Assembly: GCA_036873755.1 (NCBI GenBank)
Contig: JAVTVY010039197.1
Location: 102,476 to 166,475, forward strand
DNA from: Hanleya hanleyi
Lineage: Eukaryota > Mollusca > Polyplacophora > Lepidopleurida > Hanleyidae
Length of the DNA stretch: 64,000 nt
Direction of reading: 5' to 3'
A model generated the notes under the pieces. That model ran no database searches and was not told the DNA's origin. It was given only the letters and a program-made list of their open reading frames with translations. Positions 33,945-45,671 of the stretch are shown here, in pieces. Position numbers and translations under genes: made by a program. Within the stretch, counting starts at the first letter, position 1, and every line of letters starts with the position of its first letter.

Positions 33945-34281
33945 ATGATGTCTGCGCGAGTACGGAAGCACGCTCCGTGTATTGAAGACGGCCCCACTCG
34001 AGTTGGTCCGAACCATTGTACGCGGTGCGGACCCTGCCCTTGTACGCTGTCTGTGCGAGATCGAGTACAACCTGTTAAAAGGTAACGTACCACTGACTCC
34101 GGCTCAGAAGACCAAGTTGGCCAAGCATAAGACAGGTCTCCGAACACTAGTCCAGAAGCGAGTCTCTCAAACACAAACGAAAAAGGTGTTACAGAAAGGC
34201 GGCTTTCTCGGGGCCATCTCAGCACCGTTGGCCGCTTCCGTGCTGGGTCTAGTATTGGGTGGACTCTTCGGCCGACAATGA
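33945..34281 (+). pseudogene. Small basic Polinton protein with LLKGNVPLTPAQK motif
   Basis: About 110 residues: a basic N-terminus, LLKGNVPLTPAQKTKLAKHK, a Lys/Arg-rich segment, then KGGFLGAISAPLAASVLGLV as a hydrophobic tail. This protein is widespread in animal Polintons, next to the capsid genes. A core or membrane-active role is plausible but unproven. An 8-base loss near 33972 relative to copy 2 shifts the start. Its stop overlaps the next start (CAATGAAC). Confidence 0.6.
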
Positions 34282-35120
34282 ACCACACGAAAAAAATGGT
34301 CCTCGTCGAACCACGGTTCCTTCAAAACCTCCAATCGCCCCACCCTGTCCCACCTACGGTGAAGACCATAAACACCCTCGATGGAGAGATGCAACAGATC
34401 TTACAGAGACCGAGGTTAAGCGACAGTGAGAAAGTACAACGGTACAATGAGACGCTTCAACGGTACATGACGTTCATGGACCAATACAACACCCTCTCTA
34501 CCCCAGCACCACCACCACCACCACCACCACCACCACTTGACACACCGCCGACCTCAGCATCGCTCCAACAGCCGCCATTACCAGGGGTACCACCCATAGC
34601 CCCACAGTGGGTCGAAGACGAAGTGCTGAAGACTACCTGCATCGTTCAAGAAACAAGCTGGCCTGGTATTACAACGGATGAAACAGAATCCTAACATGAC
34701 TTGGAATGATAAAGTCGAACTCCTGGTACAGAATCAGGCGGTCCCAGGGACCCACATGACGGATTTAGTGAATGACCTGATGCGTCAACGCAGGTCGCAC
34801 ACAGATCCTCGAGGATGGGAGGTCTTCGCTCAGGACTTGAAAGACATGCATGTACCACAGGAATTGGTGGGGAATCCCCAGCGCTGGGCCTGGATGCAGC
34901 GGACCCAGCAATCGCCGAGTAGCCCACTACCTTCTTGGGAAGCCGAATGGGAACCGGAATCACCCCCCAAAACACCACCACAACGGGCACCTTCTTTTCA
35001 GGTCTTTAAACACCATCCTTGATCACGACACCCCACATCTCCAGAGCCGTGACACGTAGCAAGTCACCGCGACGAACACGATGCCGGACACAACCGCCCA
35101 AGGCCTGGAACATCTATTAA
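34278..35120 (+). pseudogene. Polinton protein of unknown function (LVEPRFL family), frameshifted
   Basis: It begins MNHTKKMVLVEPRFLQNL, with a heptad-like stretch (NETLQRYMTFMDQY), a proline run, a WVEDEVLK motif and a conserved domain (MTWNDKVELL; VPGTHMTDLVNDLMRQRR; WEVFAQDLKDMHVP). The frame breaks near 34635 and again near 35010. Copy 2 (58936-59742) is open and about 268 residues. The family is common in metazoan Polintons, between the small basic protein and the penton gene. I know of no assigned function. Confidence 0.65.
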
Positions 35121-35168
35121 AACCAACAGCAGCAGCAGCAGCAGCAGCAGCAGGACAGCTCAGTCGCC

Positions 35169-35888
35169 ATGTTTTACCTCACCCTACCCAGTAACAGTTC
35201 GCTGGATGTGTTTCCTGACAACACCTTGGCCAAGTACGTCACCCAGTTACCGCAACCGTTGCAACCAATGCAGTGTGGTACGAGGTGACCTACGAAGGCA
35301 AAAACACCCGACTCACCCTCCCCGAAGGCCAATACGATACCCACAAGGAGTTCATGCAGGGGCTGACAAGACTGTTGTATTATAAGGCTCTACGGGAGGT
35401 CACGAATGTTTCAAAACCCATCAAATCCTTTCCCTTCAAGAATCACGTGGACTTCGATTACAACGCACACAACGACAAGGCACAAATCCTCCTCACCGCC
35501 AACGTGAGTGTCGTACTGAGTCCTATCCTACAGCCAATGCTGGGTCTCGCTCACGCGACCTACACGGGTCCATCCGAGGACCATGGCCAGATCCCGATGG
35601 ATATGAAGTCGGGTATGTACGGACTCTACGTCTACTCGGACGTAGTCGACAAGCACATCGTGGGCGATATCAACACACCTCTGTTACGGGTGGTCCCCAT
35701 TAATAAGACGTATGGAGATCAAGTCACCCACAGTTTCACCCACATGCTCTACCTACACGTACGACAAACCGACATCAACACTATCACGGTGGATATGAGA
35801 TGACACGGGACGACCGGTGGCATTCGAACGAGAAAAAGTGGTGCCGACACTTCATTTTCGACAAGCACGTGCTCCCCACTTTGTATAA
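35169..35888 (+). pseudogene. Polinton minor capsid (penton-like) protein, broken
   Basis: It starts MFYLTLPSNSSLDVFPDNTL, the usual N-terminus of the single-jelly-roll penton homologue of Polintons. Downstream motifs are YEGKNTRLTLPEGQYD, FPFKNHVDFDYN and MYGLYVYSDVVDKHIVGD. Lesions are a ~75-bp deletion near 35263 and a one-base loss near 35801. It would form the fivefold vertices of the capsid. Its stop and the next start overlap as TAATG (35886-35890). Confidence 0.75.
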
Positions 35889-36292
35889 TGAAGGTCCCTA
35901 ACGAGTGCGATGCACGCAGCTATATGGACTATTATGCCCAACAGGCCGGGGGTGGCCTTCCCGTCTTTAATGGTGCACGCATGCAACGAGGACATGGGCT
36001 GGGGAACATACTCGGGAGCATCGTGAAAACGTTCCTGCCCTTGGTGACGCGTGGGGTGAAAGCAATCGGCAAACAAGCGGTACGCAGTGGACTGCAAGTG
36101 GCCGGTGATGTCGTGGGGGGTTCGGCACCCAAAGAAGCCTTGAAACGGCGGGACAAAGAAGCGGGAGGCGTCTTGGTGGCCAAAGCACAACGCACCATAG
36201 GGAATAAAAGACGTGCACCACCGAGACCACGCACCAGTCGACGACCGACCCAGCGACGACGCACATCGAAGACCCAGGATATCTTTTCTTAA
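35888..36292 (+). CDS. Basic pVI-like Polinton protein (intact)
   Basis: 134 residues from the ATG in TAATG to TAA. The N-terminal part has YMDYYAQQAGGGLPVFNGAR, then MQRGHGLGNILGSIVKTFLP, an amphipathic segment, and an Arg/Lys-rich C-terminus (PPRPRTSRRPTQRRRTSK). The glycine-rich RGHGLG start, amphipathic middle and basic tail recall adenovirus internal proteins such as pVI or pX. That analogy is inference. It is one of the few undamaged frames of copy 1; copy 2 (57759-58162) is frameshifted. Confidence 0.65.
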   Translation: MKVPNECDARSYMDYYAQQAGGGLPVFNGARMQRGHGLGNILGSIVKTFLPLVTRGVKAIGKQAVRSGLQVAGDVVGGSAPKEALKRRDKEAGGVLVAKAQRTIGNKRRAPPRPRTSRRPTQRRRTSKTQDIFS

Positions 36293-36294
36293 AC

Positions 36295-37598
36295 ATGTCC
36301 TTGATCCACGCAGAGTCCTGCCCCTCAGTGAATTTGATTTGTGGACCGTCCCGCCCACACAGACCAGTGCCGAACAAGGATGATGGGTGGAGCATCTCCC
36401 GCTCTCCAGCATCACCGAACAGGGCCCATCGAGTTCACCATCAGTAATGCGGATACGGCCTATGTGGATTTAGCCCATACATACTTGTATGTGAAAGCCA
36501 AGGTCGTCAATGGGCATGGCTCCACAATCGTCGACCAAGCAACGGTGGGCCCGTCGAATCTCTGGCTGCACTCTATGTTTCAACAGGTGGATATATTTCT
36601 CAGCGACAAACTCATCAGTGACTCGACCAACACGTACCCTATCGAGCCTACATCGAGACGCTGTTGTCGCATGGACGAGAGGCTAAAAAATCTCAACTGA
36701 CAGCCGCTTTATTCTACCAGGACAAAGCCGAGCACATGGGCGCCGAGAACGACAATACGGGATATAGCAAACGGAAGGCTTTGACCGCGAACGGCGTCTC
36801 GGTGGATCTCATGGGTCGACTACACGCAGACATTTTCATGCAAGACCGATACCTCTTGAACAAGGTCCCCATCAAAATCCGACTGATACGGGCGCCTCCG
36901 ACCTTCGCCTTGATGGCCACTAACGTAGAGGCGCATGTAGCTGACTATAAGATTGTCATCGAAGACGCAGTCCTGTATGTCCGAAAAGTGAAACCGAATC
37001 CAGCCGTTCAATTGGGACACATGAAAGCCTTGGAAACAAAACCAGCCCAGTACCCTATCCGACGTGTACAAACCAAGTGTTCTCTGTGTCTGCTGGAAAT
37101 ATGAGCGCCAACAAAGAAAACCTGTTCCTGGGGGAACTACCCAAGCGATTGATCCTGGCCTGTGTGGAAAATACCAGTTTCAGCGCAGCCTACCCAGGGA
37201 ATCCGTCTGACTTTAAATATATCGGCATCAATTTTGTGGCCCTGCATGTGGATGGACAACAGGTCCCAGCCACGGCCTTAACACCGAACTTTGGGCGCAG
37301 GAATTTCATTCGAGCCTATCAGAGCCTGTTTACAGCCACCGGTCAAACCAACCAGGACGAAGGGAATATAATCAGTCGGGAGGACTACGCGAACGGATAC
37401 ACGTTGTTCTGTTTCGATCTGACCCTCATCTTAGAGAACGACCATCAGCTGGCCCTGGCCAAGCAAGGCAATTTACGGTTGGAAATCCACTTTGCACGAG
37501 CCCTCGGGACCACCGTCAATGTGATCTGCTACGCCGAGTTTGACAACATCATTCAAGTGGACAAGGCGCGCAACGTCCTGTGTGACTTTGCCACCTAA
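36295..37598 (+). pseudogene. Polinton major capsid protein (double jelly-roll), frameshifted
   Basis: About 430 residues. Recognisable blocks are GPIEFTISNADTAYVDLAHT, LWLHSMFQQVDIFLSDKLI, MGRLHADIFMQDRYLLNKVP, LFLGELPKRLIL, DGQQVPATALTPNF, DYANGYTLFCFDLT and NLRLEIHFARALGTTVNVIC. The type is often named F54H12.2-like in animal genomes. At least three frame breaks (36330-36420, near 36640, near 37075) make it non-functional. It sits between the pVI-like protein and the protease, the usual order. Confidence 0.85.
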
Positions 37599-37599
37599 C

Positions 37600-37885
37600 A
37601 TGGATACAGACCAGATAACCACCGTGCTGGAGAATGACCCAGAGACACGTATGGTGTTTCAAGGGGTGTTCGCCCGAGATGTGTTCCCATTAGCCCGTAT
37701 TTATCCTGCTGCTTACGTTCTCAACACGGACCCGATGGATCGGCCAGGTGAACATTGGGTGGCCGTGACAGAACAGCAGGGCGAATACTTTGACCCGTAC
37801 GGCCTGCCACCCCTCCATCCCGATTTAACAGACTTCATGGATCAAGGCACAGAGACGTGGTGTTGGAACAGTGCAACGTTGCAAA
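37600..37885 (+). pseudogene. Adenain-like cysteine protease, 5' part (split by insertion)
   Basis: The N-terminal half contains the catalytic His in GEHWVAV and the acidic residue region EYFDPYGLPPL. The frame is interrupted at 37885 by the 11.1-kb Penelope-like array and resumes at 48983. The protease would mature capsid and core proteins. Copy 2 (56028-56495) is uninterrupted. Confidence 0.8.
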
Positions 37886-38455
37886 CTACAAGCGTCTAGT
37901 CCGTCATTCATAATCCAGCCGTCGTCCATTAGAGAATATCCGCGTCCATAATCCAAAGACCTATTCCATATTCCATATAACAGTATTAGCACCAAATTCA
38001 AAAAGACAATCATAGTATACATAAACATAGGCTTGTTTCTTGCAAGAGAGAAGCGATCAACAGTTTTCAATGATGCCGGCAAGACATCATGATGTTCCAA
38101 AAATATCAAATCCGTATCGCTGATCAGTATTCTTAATCCATAATATTCGTAGTAAAGTCGTCATCTAAAGATTGATGTATCTCAGTCACGCTTTGATTGT
38201 GACTGTTCATATGAGTACCATGAGGATCTTGAAGTACATGGGTTCATACGGCCCCTAGCCCCGGGTTAAGCGGAATTAGACACAAGTTACGAAACGTAGC
38301 GCCATAGATCTTGCACGCTACGTTCGTATTTTGCTATCAGCATGCGATATGTATCGCCAAATTTGAGAAACTTTGAGTGGAGGCGCTTGGTCGAATAGCC
38401 CTGTTTTATAAGTTTCTGCAACAATGTTTTGTGACGTTGATTAAAATCATCACAT
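37886..38455 (-). repeat. PLE pseudo-LTR, copy A
   Basis: Nearly identical to 42161-42729 and 48284-48855. It contains the RT C-terminal codons, then the 3' region and the small leader frame. Confidence 0.8.
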
Positions 38456-38459
38456 TTAA

Positions 38460-39396
38460 CCCTATCTGGCCTGGGCGATTTGGGGTGTACCGCAGCCTGG
38501 GGGGGGGGGCGGAAAGTGCTCCCCCCTATATATTTTCGCTATCGCTAAGGCTAGAGGGCTGAAACTTACCACACTAGATCTTTGGGTCAAGCTCTACCAG
38601 AAAATGTAAAAAAAATCCAAGATGGCCGCCATGATGAAGTCACTGTGACGCCATTTTCAAAAGAGCATTTTTGGGCGATTTTTCGGTCAAAATGGTCGAA
38701 TTTTTTAATTTTTGTTTTTTCTTCGCAAAAACTGCATGATAAATTAGTAAATAATAATCTGATATGAAATACAATAAGTTTTATCCACTTTTCCGTAGAG
38801 AAAAGCAAATTTTTTGAAGAAATATGACGAAAGCACAACTTTTTCTGGTACCCCATATGGCCGCCATTTGAATTTACCCATGATCCTCTGCTCGTGGGGT
38901 TATGCAAATAGGCTCAAAATGACCCCAATACGATACCCTATAACGTCAAGAATGTTTCAGCTCTCCATTTTTTGGCGTTTCGGAGATATCGCAGAAAGTT
39001 TGGCAGGAGGGCATTTTTGCCCCCCTCCCCAAGGCCTGGTAGGGTTAATGGGGGAAGAGAGGGAGGGGGAACAAATCAGTGGGTGTTTTTTGGTGATGCT
39101 AAGACATATGTTTCAGAAAAATGCATAGAATCGCGTTGAATCAACATGCTGAATTTTTGCGTAATTTTTGAAGAAATATGGCGAAAACATCACTTTTCTG
39201 GTACCCCCACATGGCCGCCATTTTGAATTTACCCATGATCGTTTGCTCGGGGGGTCATGCAAATAGGCTCAAAAGGACCCCAATATGATAATCGAAAAAG
39301 TCATGGAGTTTCAGCTCTCGATTTTTTGTCGTTCCGGAGATACAAGCGAAAAACCAACAGGTGGGACGGAAAGTGCCCACCCCAGGCCAGGTAGGG
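38460..39396. mobile_element. 937-bp piggyBac-type MITE (TTAA target)
   Basis: It begins CCCTATCTGGCCTGGG and ends CCCAGGCCAGGTAGGG, flanked by TTAA at 38456-38459 and 39397-39400. The empty site is preserved in the sister PLE copy (ATCACATTTAACACAGG at 48847-48863). The interior has no ORF. Its right ~235 bp are duplicated (38812-39046 and 39163-39400), the inner copy also ending GGTAGGGTTAA. TTAA plus CCC termini is the piggyBac pattern. Confidence 0.85.
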
Positions 39397-39402
39397 TTAA
39401 CA

Positions 39403-41155
39403 CAGGATCTAGCATATGCTACTAAGCGAGATATGTATACGCCATATGCAGGTCCCACTGGAATATTACTATCCAGAAAGGGATAGTTTACGATGTCGAA
39501 ATTGTAATTTCTCTTTAGTCATAAAGTCGACGAGAGAGAATGCCCGCTTCATTTTTATAAAGATAGAGATCTAAATAAGATGTGCCTGTAGGGCTATCTG
39601 TAGTTTCCATCAAATCCAGTGAAGGTGGATATATATCCTTCACTGCGTCATTTATATAGCGACTATCCACAGCGAGAAGATCGTCTATATAGCGTTAGGT
39701 GAATGAGAAGGAACGGGCTTTGAATGGATCGGTTTTTGAAAGCGCCTGCATATAGTTATATTCATAAGAGAACAGATACAGGTCAGCCAACAGGGGTGCA
39801 CAATTAGTACCCATTGGAATACCTATATGCTGCTGATATATTGTGTTGCCAAATTTCACATAGATATTTTTAATGAGAAATTCAAGCAACACTATGAACA
39901 AAGAAACATCCCATGAATGATATCTCTCGTATGTAGTCGAGCTAAAGAATGATTTATGGCTTCCGACATTAATATATCTACGATCAGTTTTCTTGAACAC
40001 AGATACTATTAATGAACTTATACGGTCAATAAGGTCCTGAGGAGGGATTGTAGTATAGAGAGTCGAGAAATCCCATGTGGATACATGTCTGTACGGTATG
40101 TGACCTTTAGCATCAAGTTCTTCCGTAAGACATTTTGAGTTTTTCAATATCCACATACATTCAATGCCAGAGTTCTTAGAAATAGTGGCGCAATACCTTT
40201 CCCAAAATGCTTTTACCTCCTGAAGGGCCCTCGTCAATAGGGTTGAAAGAAGCTTGGTGGTGCAACTTCTAGAACCAGCTATGAATCTAGCTTTGTATGG
40301 TGATTTATGCATTTTGGGAGTCCAGTATATTTTTGGCATGTCGTTATGATTGGTTGAAAGACAAATACCTCTTTCCCTGAGAAACTTTTTGTGATTGTTA
40401 AATAAATCTTCCAGAGTAAATGCAGTTTGGGAGTAAGTAAACGTATTTGATGAAGATATGTCTACACTCAATTCTTTAACCAGCACCTGGTAATAGTAAT
40501 ATTTACATATGAATATTATATTATTCGGAGCTTTGTCTGCTGGGACTATGACGAATTTACTCTGGAGATTTGCTAGAACTTCTTGCGAATTGAGGTTTCT
40601 CAGTACTTGTTTTGCTTGGGGAAGAGTACTTCTGTCAATATGGCGGATTGTTTCACCGACCTTGCTCTTCGTGCTCTTAACGTACTGTTCTAATGCAGAC
40701 ATGACTATATTCTGGTCGGCCTGCAGATTTATTCTTCTTGGCTCTCTATATTTAGGTCCTTTCATCAGGAGTAATTTCAGATCCTTATCACTCACCACAT
40801 CAAGGTCACCAGTCACAATATGTTTGCATGGTGTATAGATAAAGTTCGACGATTCACAATCACAACTATAGCCTCCTGACGTGTATAAGTTCCAGTCAAA
40901 CTCCTGGACAGCATTGGAGTAATTGAATATTTTGGTGGCTATAGATTTAGTGTACTTATATGAAATGCAAGGAGGTTCTGTGAACTTAAAATAGTTTGGT
41001 ACAGCGTTGCGTACCTCTGGATCATTCAGGATTCGAGGTAAATTAATGATGTCCAGTCCTTTATCTAAGTAGTTGAATTTCAAGAAAAGCCGATCATGAG
41101 ATTTTCGATTATGTTCACTGGACGATACAACCGAAAATACGCTATATCTTGACAT
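39403..41155 (-). pseudogene. PLE unit 1 reverse transcriptase
   Basis: PLE-type RT: KFVIVPADKAPNNIIFI, IYWTPKMHKSPYKARFIAGS, motif A (WDFSTLYTTIPPQDL) and motif B (GIPMGTNCAPLLADLYLF). An in-frame TAA at about 39694 lies just before the catalytic RYIDDLL motif, which is still present beyond it. A frameshift near 41100 separates it from the endonuclease frame. About 60 bp are missing near 40675 relative to unit 2. Confidence 0.85.
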
Positions 41156-41985
41156 ACTTTACTGATTTTTGATGGTATTATATTTCCTGAAGACGCAGAT
41201 TGCTGTATATCTCTGGCTATTTGATTTAAAGCTCTCAGAGGTAACGCATACAGAACTGTACGTAAGCTATGTATACTATTGGGTGCGTTAGTTAAACCCA
41301 CTAAGTAATTTAATGTGATATGATCGTGAATCATCGAACTATTAAACTTTCGCCAACCATGGCTGCGTTGTCTCCGTTGATGGGGTTTAAATAATTGGGT
41401 AATGTTGGATATATTTGAACGGCGGTTTGTAGCATTGCCGAACCCACTGACATTATCATTTAAACCAAACGGAAACACTGACCCAAGTTCTAGCATCCAG
41501 AATAATTCCCGCTCTCGGATTTTTCTCTCAAATCCAAAGGGGGAATCCTTAGTAGATGGATAGACGACGTCTATGATCTGAATACTAAAGTTATCCCAGC
41601 CATGCTCGGGTCCAGAAGAATGTCTACCTATAGCCAATTGCTTTTTCCTAACGGATTTTCTGTGACCGTTCACCCTAAGATGGAGTCTTTGGGTGGTCTT
41701 ACCAACATACTGTTGACCACACTTCTTACAGGAAACTAAATAAATACAGTTTGTAGTAGAACAACTAAGATCAACATACGAGTTGACAGAATATGAGTTA
41801 CCAGTTAACGCGGAACTAAATGAAGCTGACGTATTAAAGAGTGGACACGTGAGACATCCACGATGTCCACACTTAGAAATTTTGAAATTATTACATGTAG
41901 AATTCGGTGCTAAACAATCATCAAGCGCAATATTACAAGGTTTGATGTCGTGGCCTTGCTTTGCTGTCAGAAACATATCTGTCAT
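41080..41985 (-). pseudogene. PLE unit 1 GIY-YIG endonuclease (N-terminal)
   Basis: CxxC-rich segment KCGHRGCLTCPLF, then NCIYLVSCKKCGQQYVGKTT (the GIY and YIG strands), RLHLRVNGHRKS and the acidic ELFWMLELGSVFPFGLND. It precedes the RT in the same transcript direction and, in unit 2, the same frame runs into the RT, so the native protein is EN-RT. It would nick target DNA. Confidence 0.85.
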
Positions 41986-42002
41986 TTGGATTAAAAAAGG
42001 TC

Positions 42003-42383
42003 TCAGTGCATTTCGGCCGAGAAACCTGCGCTAAGGTTCCTCGGGTCTGTCTTAATATTATTTCTTTGTATTGTATCCATTATGAGTGTTGGGTGTGCAG
42101 GGGCCCGGCCTCGGGGACAACTTGTCCACCAGCAGAATCCAGGCATACGCAGATTAAAATTACAAGCGTCTAGTCCGTCATTCATAATCCAGCCGTTGTC
42201 CATTAGAGAATATCCGCGTCCATAATCCAAAGACCTATTCCATATTCCATATAACAGTATTAGCACCAAATTCAAAAAGACAATCATAGTATACATAAAC
42301 ATAGGCTTGTTTCCTGCAAGAGAGAAGCGGTCAACAGTTTTCAATGATGCCGGCAAGACATCATGATGTTCCAAAAATATCAA
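42003..42383 (-). other. PLE leader frame with a hydrophobic segment
   Basis: A frame of up to 126 codons within the pseudo-LTR, with one membrane-like segment (MFMYTMIVFLNLVLILLYGIW). Related frames lie at 37825-38109 and 48312-48506. Preserved length in three copies is explained by repeat identity, so coding is unproven. Confidence 0.25.
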
Positions 42384-42729
42384 ATCCGTATCGCTGATCA
42401 GTATTCTTAATCCATAATATTCGTAGTAAAGTCGTCATCTAAAGAATGATGTATCTCAGTCACGCTTTGATTGTGACTGTTCATATGAGTACCATGAGGA
42501 TCTTGAAGTACATGGGTTCATACGGCCCCTAGCCCCGGGTTAAGCGGAATTAGACACAAGTTACGAAACGTAGCGCCATAGATCTTGCACGCTACGTTCG
42601 TATTTTGCTATCAGCATGCGATATGTATCGCCAAATTTGAGAAACTTTGAGTGGAGGCGCTTGGTCGAATAGCCCTGTTTTATAAGTTTCTGCAACAATG
42701 TTTTGTGACGTTGATTAAAATTATAACAT
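42161..42729 (-). repeat. PLE pseudo-LTR, copy B
   Basis: Sister of copies A and C. Its end is cut by the 3.4-kb DNA element at 42730. Confidence 0.8.
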
Positions 42730-43154
42730 CCCTTACTGTCCAGAAGTGTCACACTTCATGTGAAGTGTGCCTAGAAGTGCCTCTGAAGAGTACACTGAAA
42801 AGGCACCTCAACAACAGAGATAAATACTGGCACACTTCATAGGTACTTCATTAGAAAAAGGCAGTAGCCAAGGGACTTCTCAAAGACACTTCATGGGCTT
42901 TGTCAATTTCATGGCAAAAAATGAGGGACTTCAGAGACACTTCTGAGATTTGGTTATGGTTCGGCATAATCCAAGGTACTCCTCAAAGACACTTCATGGA
43001 CTTTGTCAGTTCTTCAGCAAAACTTGGGGGACTTCAGGGACACTTCTGAGACTTAGTTATTGTTCAGCATAATCTAACGTACTCCTCAGACACTTCTTGG
43101 ACTTTGTCAGTTTTATAGCATAACTTGGGAGACTTCCCCTTGAAAAAAATATCT

Positions 43155-43276
43155 TATAGGATCCTAAAAGATTCTGAAAAATCCTCTAAGATTCTGAAAA
43201 ATCCTCTAAGATTCTGAAAAAAATCCTATGAGATTCTAAAAAATCCTATAAGATTCTGAACAGTCCTATACGATTC
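43155..43276 (+). repeat. Minisatellite of AAGATTCTGAAAAATCCTCT
   Basis: Five to six ~20-24-bp units within the 3.4-kb element. Confidence 0.8.
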
Positions 43277-44080
43277 AAGCCAATAGGATTTCTAGATTAT
43301 TGGAATTTTCCCACAAACTTTTACAGTAACATAACATTATAACATTACATAACATTATTGTAGTTATAGAACTACATGTATACAAGTTCCAATGATCTTA
43401 ATTAGCTCCGGGAGTATCCCAGCTTAAAGTTGGCTGATTTGATTTTACTCAGTGACATCAAATCTCATTTCCATGAAACCACTAAACATCAGATTTGCAT
43501 GTACTTCACAGTTCAAAATAGCTGCAACTGTGTAAAATATTCACATGTGGTTACTGACATATTACTCAGAACTGTGAACACTTTTTTATATCTTTGACAG
43601 TGATCTGTACCATGGGTTCCCATTTGAATAAAATAAATATATTAATAATATCAGTCTCTCACATATTAGTGTTATCAAAATAGTATCATAGATGATTACA
43701 TCTTGTTAAATTCAGATTTTATAATGAGTCCAAATCCATGATTTTATAGTAAAATTGGACAAAATGGGAAAATATTTTTAAAAGAATCAGTTCTAACATA
43801 ATGTCAGCAACAAAAAATGTCCATTAAAGAATACTTTATATTATCCTCTTCATTATTATCAATTGTTTAAATATAATATATATATAATTTCTGTTTCTGA
43901 TAGTCTTTCCCCTTAAATGTCTCATCAAAATGGCTGGAGTTATCTGCCCTTGAAAATTTAATTGACCACCAGGGGCGCCACCATCAACAACAACCAAAGT
44001 GGCTGACCTAAGTGCAAAAGTCAGGTGGATTTGTTCAGGATTAAGCTAGAAGTATGGAGGTTTGAAGAACTGTATTGCAG

Positions 44081-45489
44081 ATGATGATGAGTGCAGCTAG
44101 TGATATGGTAAGTAAAGTATAAATATAACTATAATTCTTCTATTTTTCATAACTTAATAAGCTGAGCTGAAATGTACTTCACCTTATAATTGCAGTCAAA
44201 TTGAATGGGTCATATAGCATGGCTTTCACAAAGAAATATCCATATCTCTGTCTCAATATCACTTTCAGATCTACCCAGGTTCATCAAGGCAGTGTATTGT
44301 TATGAGTGTGTGAATTGTCAGCTTGGAAACTCCAGGCTTGGGGACCTCATATGAAGATTGGCATGCACCCCTGGGGGTAATCCCCTGAGGGAGAGATATT
44401 TTTATCACACAACTGCTTGTATACTTCCTGTTCATGTCAAAACAGGGGGATTTAACTGGCTGAGGGGATGATAGCTCTGAATAAATTATCTTGTTGTTTT
44501 GAACTGTTTATTGATTTATAAAATTTATTGATTTTTGTTCCTTCCACAAGATTAGAGCATATTTCCATACTAAATTGTTGACAAAATGGTAAAGAAATAT
44601 ATTTTAAAATATATTGATAATAAAATGTTAGCATAACATATTTTTAGCTGTAATCAGAAAAAGTATAATCAGGCCATGATTAGACTTTCCATCATTATAA
44701 CAGCCTATATTTTCCTTGTCTATTGATTACATATTTCATATACCAAAGCTAAGGATATTCACATACTTCAATTGTACATTCCTACCCACATCTTGAGAAA
44801 TGAGAACATTTCATTTCAAAGAATACAATTTATGGTTAACAAGCATTTATTTGTTATTTGAAAACCTGTATGGAGATTTAGTTGAACCAGAAATTAACAA
44901 AGAAAAATTATAAAAATGCACATGATTGTTTCACTTCAATTCTAATGGCTTCTTACATTGTATATACTTTAATATTCCAGAATACAGCTGCTAACAAGGA
45001 ACTCGGCTCACTTCAAGCAGCGACTCGACTGACAGGGACTTTAATTTGCACACCTAGGTATGGTTGATGTGTGGTTGATATCTTCATAGTGTATATTGGT
45101 TAGAACGTCACACAAACTGTTTATCTCCCTTGTATATCATGGAGTACTAAAGAAAGGATAATAGACATCTTTATCAATCTTTTGTAAATCGTACGGATGT
45201 GTTTCATTCTTTACCCTTTATGGTATTCAACCTATCCAATCATCCTGAGTGTATTAAAAAAAGGAACTGGATTGCATGTCATACGGAACCATATTTACAA
45301 CTGATCAGGTTTTAATGATATGCATGTATTTCTCGCAACAGGTCAAGAAGTCCACAATTCAGACTGGTGGGTTTCAGCAAAGGTTGGATTACATCCAAGT
45401 GGACCTCGGGGCAACTAAAGCAAACTATCCTTCGAAAGATCTGCTGCTTCAAGTTCAAGTTGGATAAGAAAACTGTCACCCTTGAATAA
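44081..45489 (+). CDS. Candidate three-exon small protein inside the 3.4-kb element
   Basis: Exons 44081-44107, 44981-45057 and 45342-45489 join into an open frame of 83 residues. Introns have consensus borders: ATG/GTAAGT to TTCCAG, and TAG/GTATGG to CAACAG. The first ATG follows an in-frame stop, a TATA-rich stretch lies near 43870-43885, and AATAAA is at about 45666. The predicted protein is basic, especially at its C-terminus (LKQTILRKICCFKFKLDKK), and resembles nothing I know. None of the exons is long enough to stand out alone; it is the joint frame and splice sites that support it. It could instead be a noncoding transcript. Confidence 0.45.
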
Positions 45490-45663
45490 TAATAACTTCT
45501 CATACCAAAGACTGCATGTAAATACATACATAGTACTGTGCTGTATGTTGTCTCAAGGATTTGTGCTAGCGGTTATATAAACTACACGTTTCTTGTTAAG
45601 AACCACCAGGTTTATTGTAAATATTTTATGATGTACTGTTTTGTCTCACTCCCCGTGCTTTCT

Positions 45664-45671
45664 CTAAATAA
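45664..45671 (+). terminator. AATAAA polyadenylation signal of the spliced gene
   Basis: CTAAATAAAACG about 180 bp after the predicted stop, followed by a GTGTCTTCTTTT stretch typical of downstream elements. Confidence 0.5.

Noticed and set aside
35852..36415. Long frames on the strand opposite to the Polinton structural genes (also 57606-58299, 34691-34990, 59067-59366)
   Set aside because: They mirror the real genes and recur in both copies only because the sense genes do. Their residues show no family resemblance.
30930..37598. In-frame TGA/TAG in Polinton genes as recoding or an alternative code
   Set aside because: The stops lie at different positions in the two copies and coexist with frameshifts and deletions, which fits decay.
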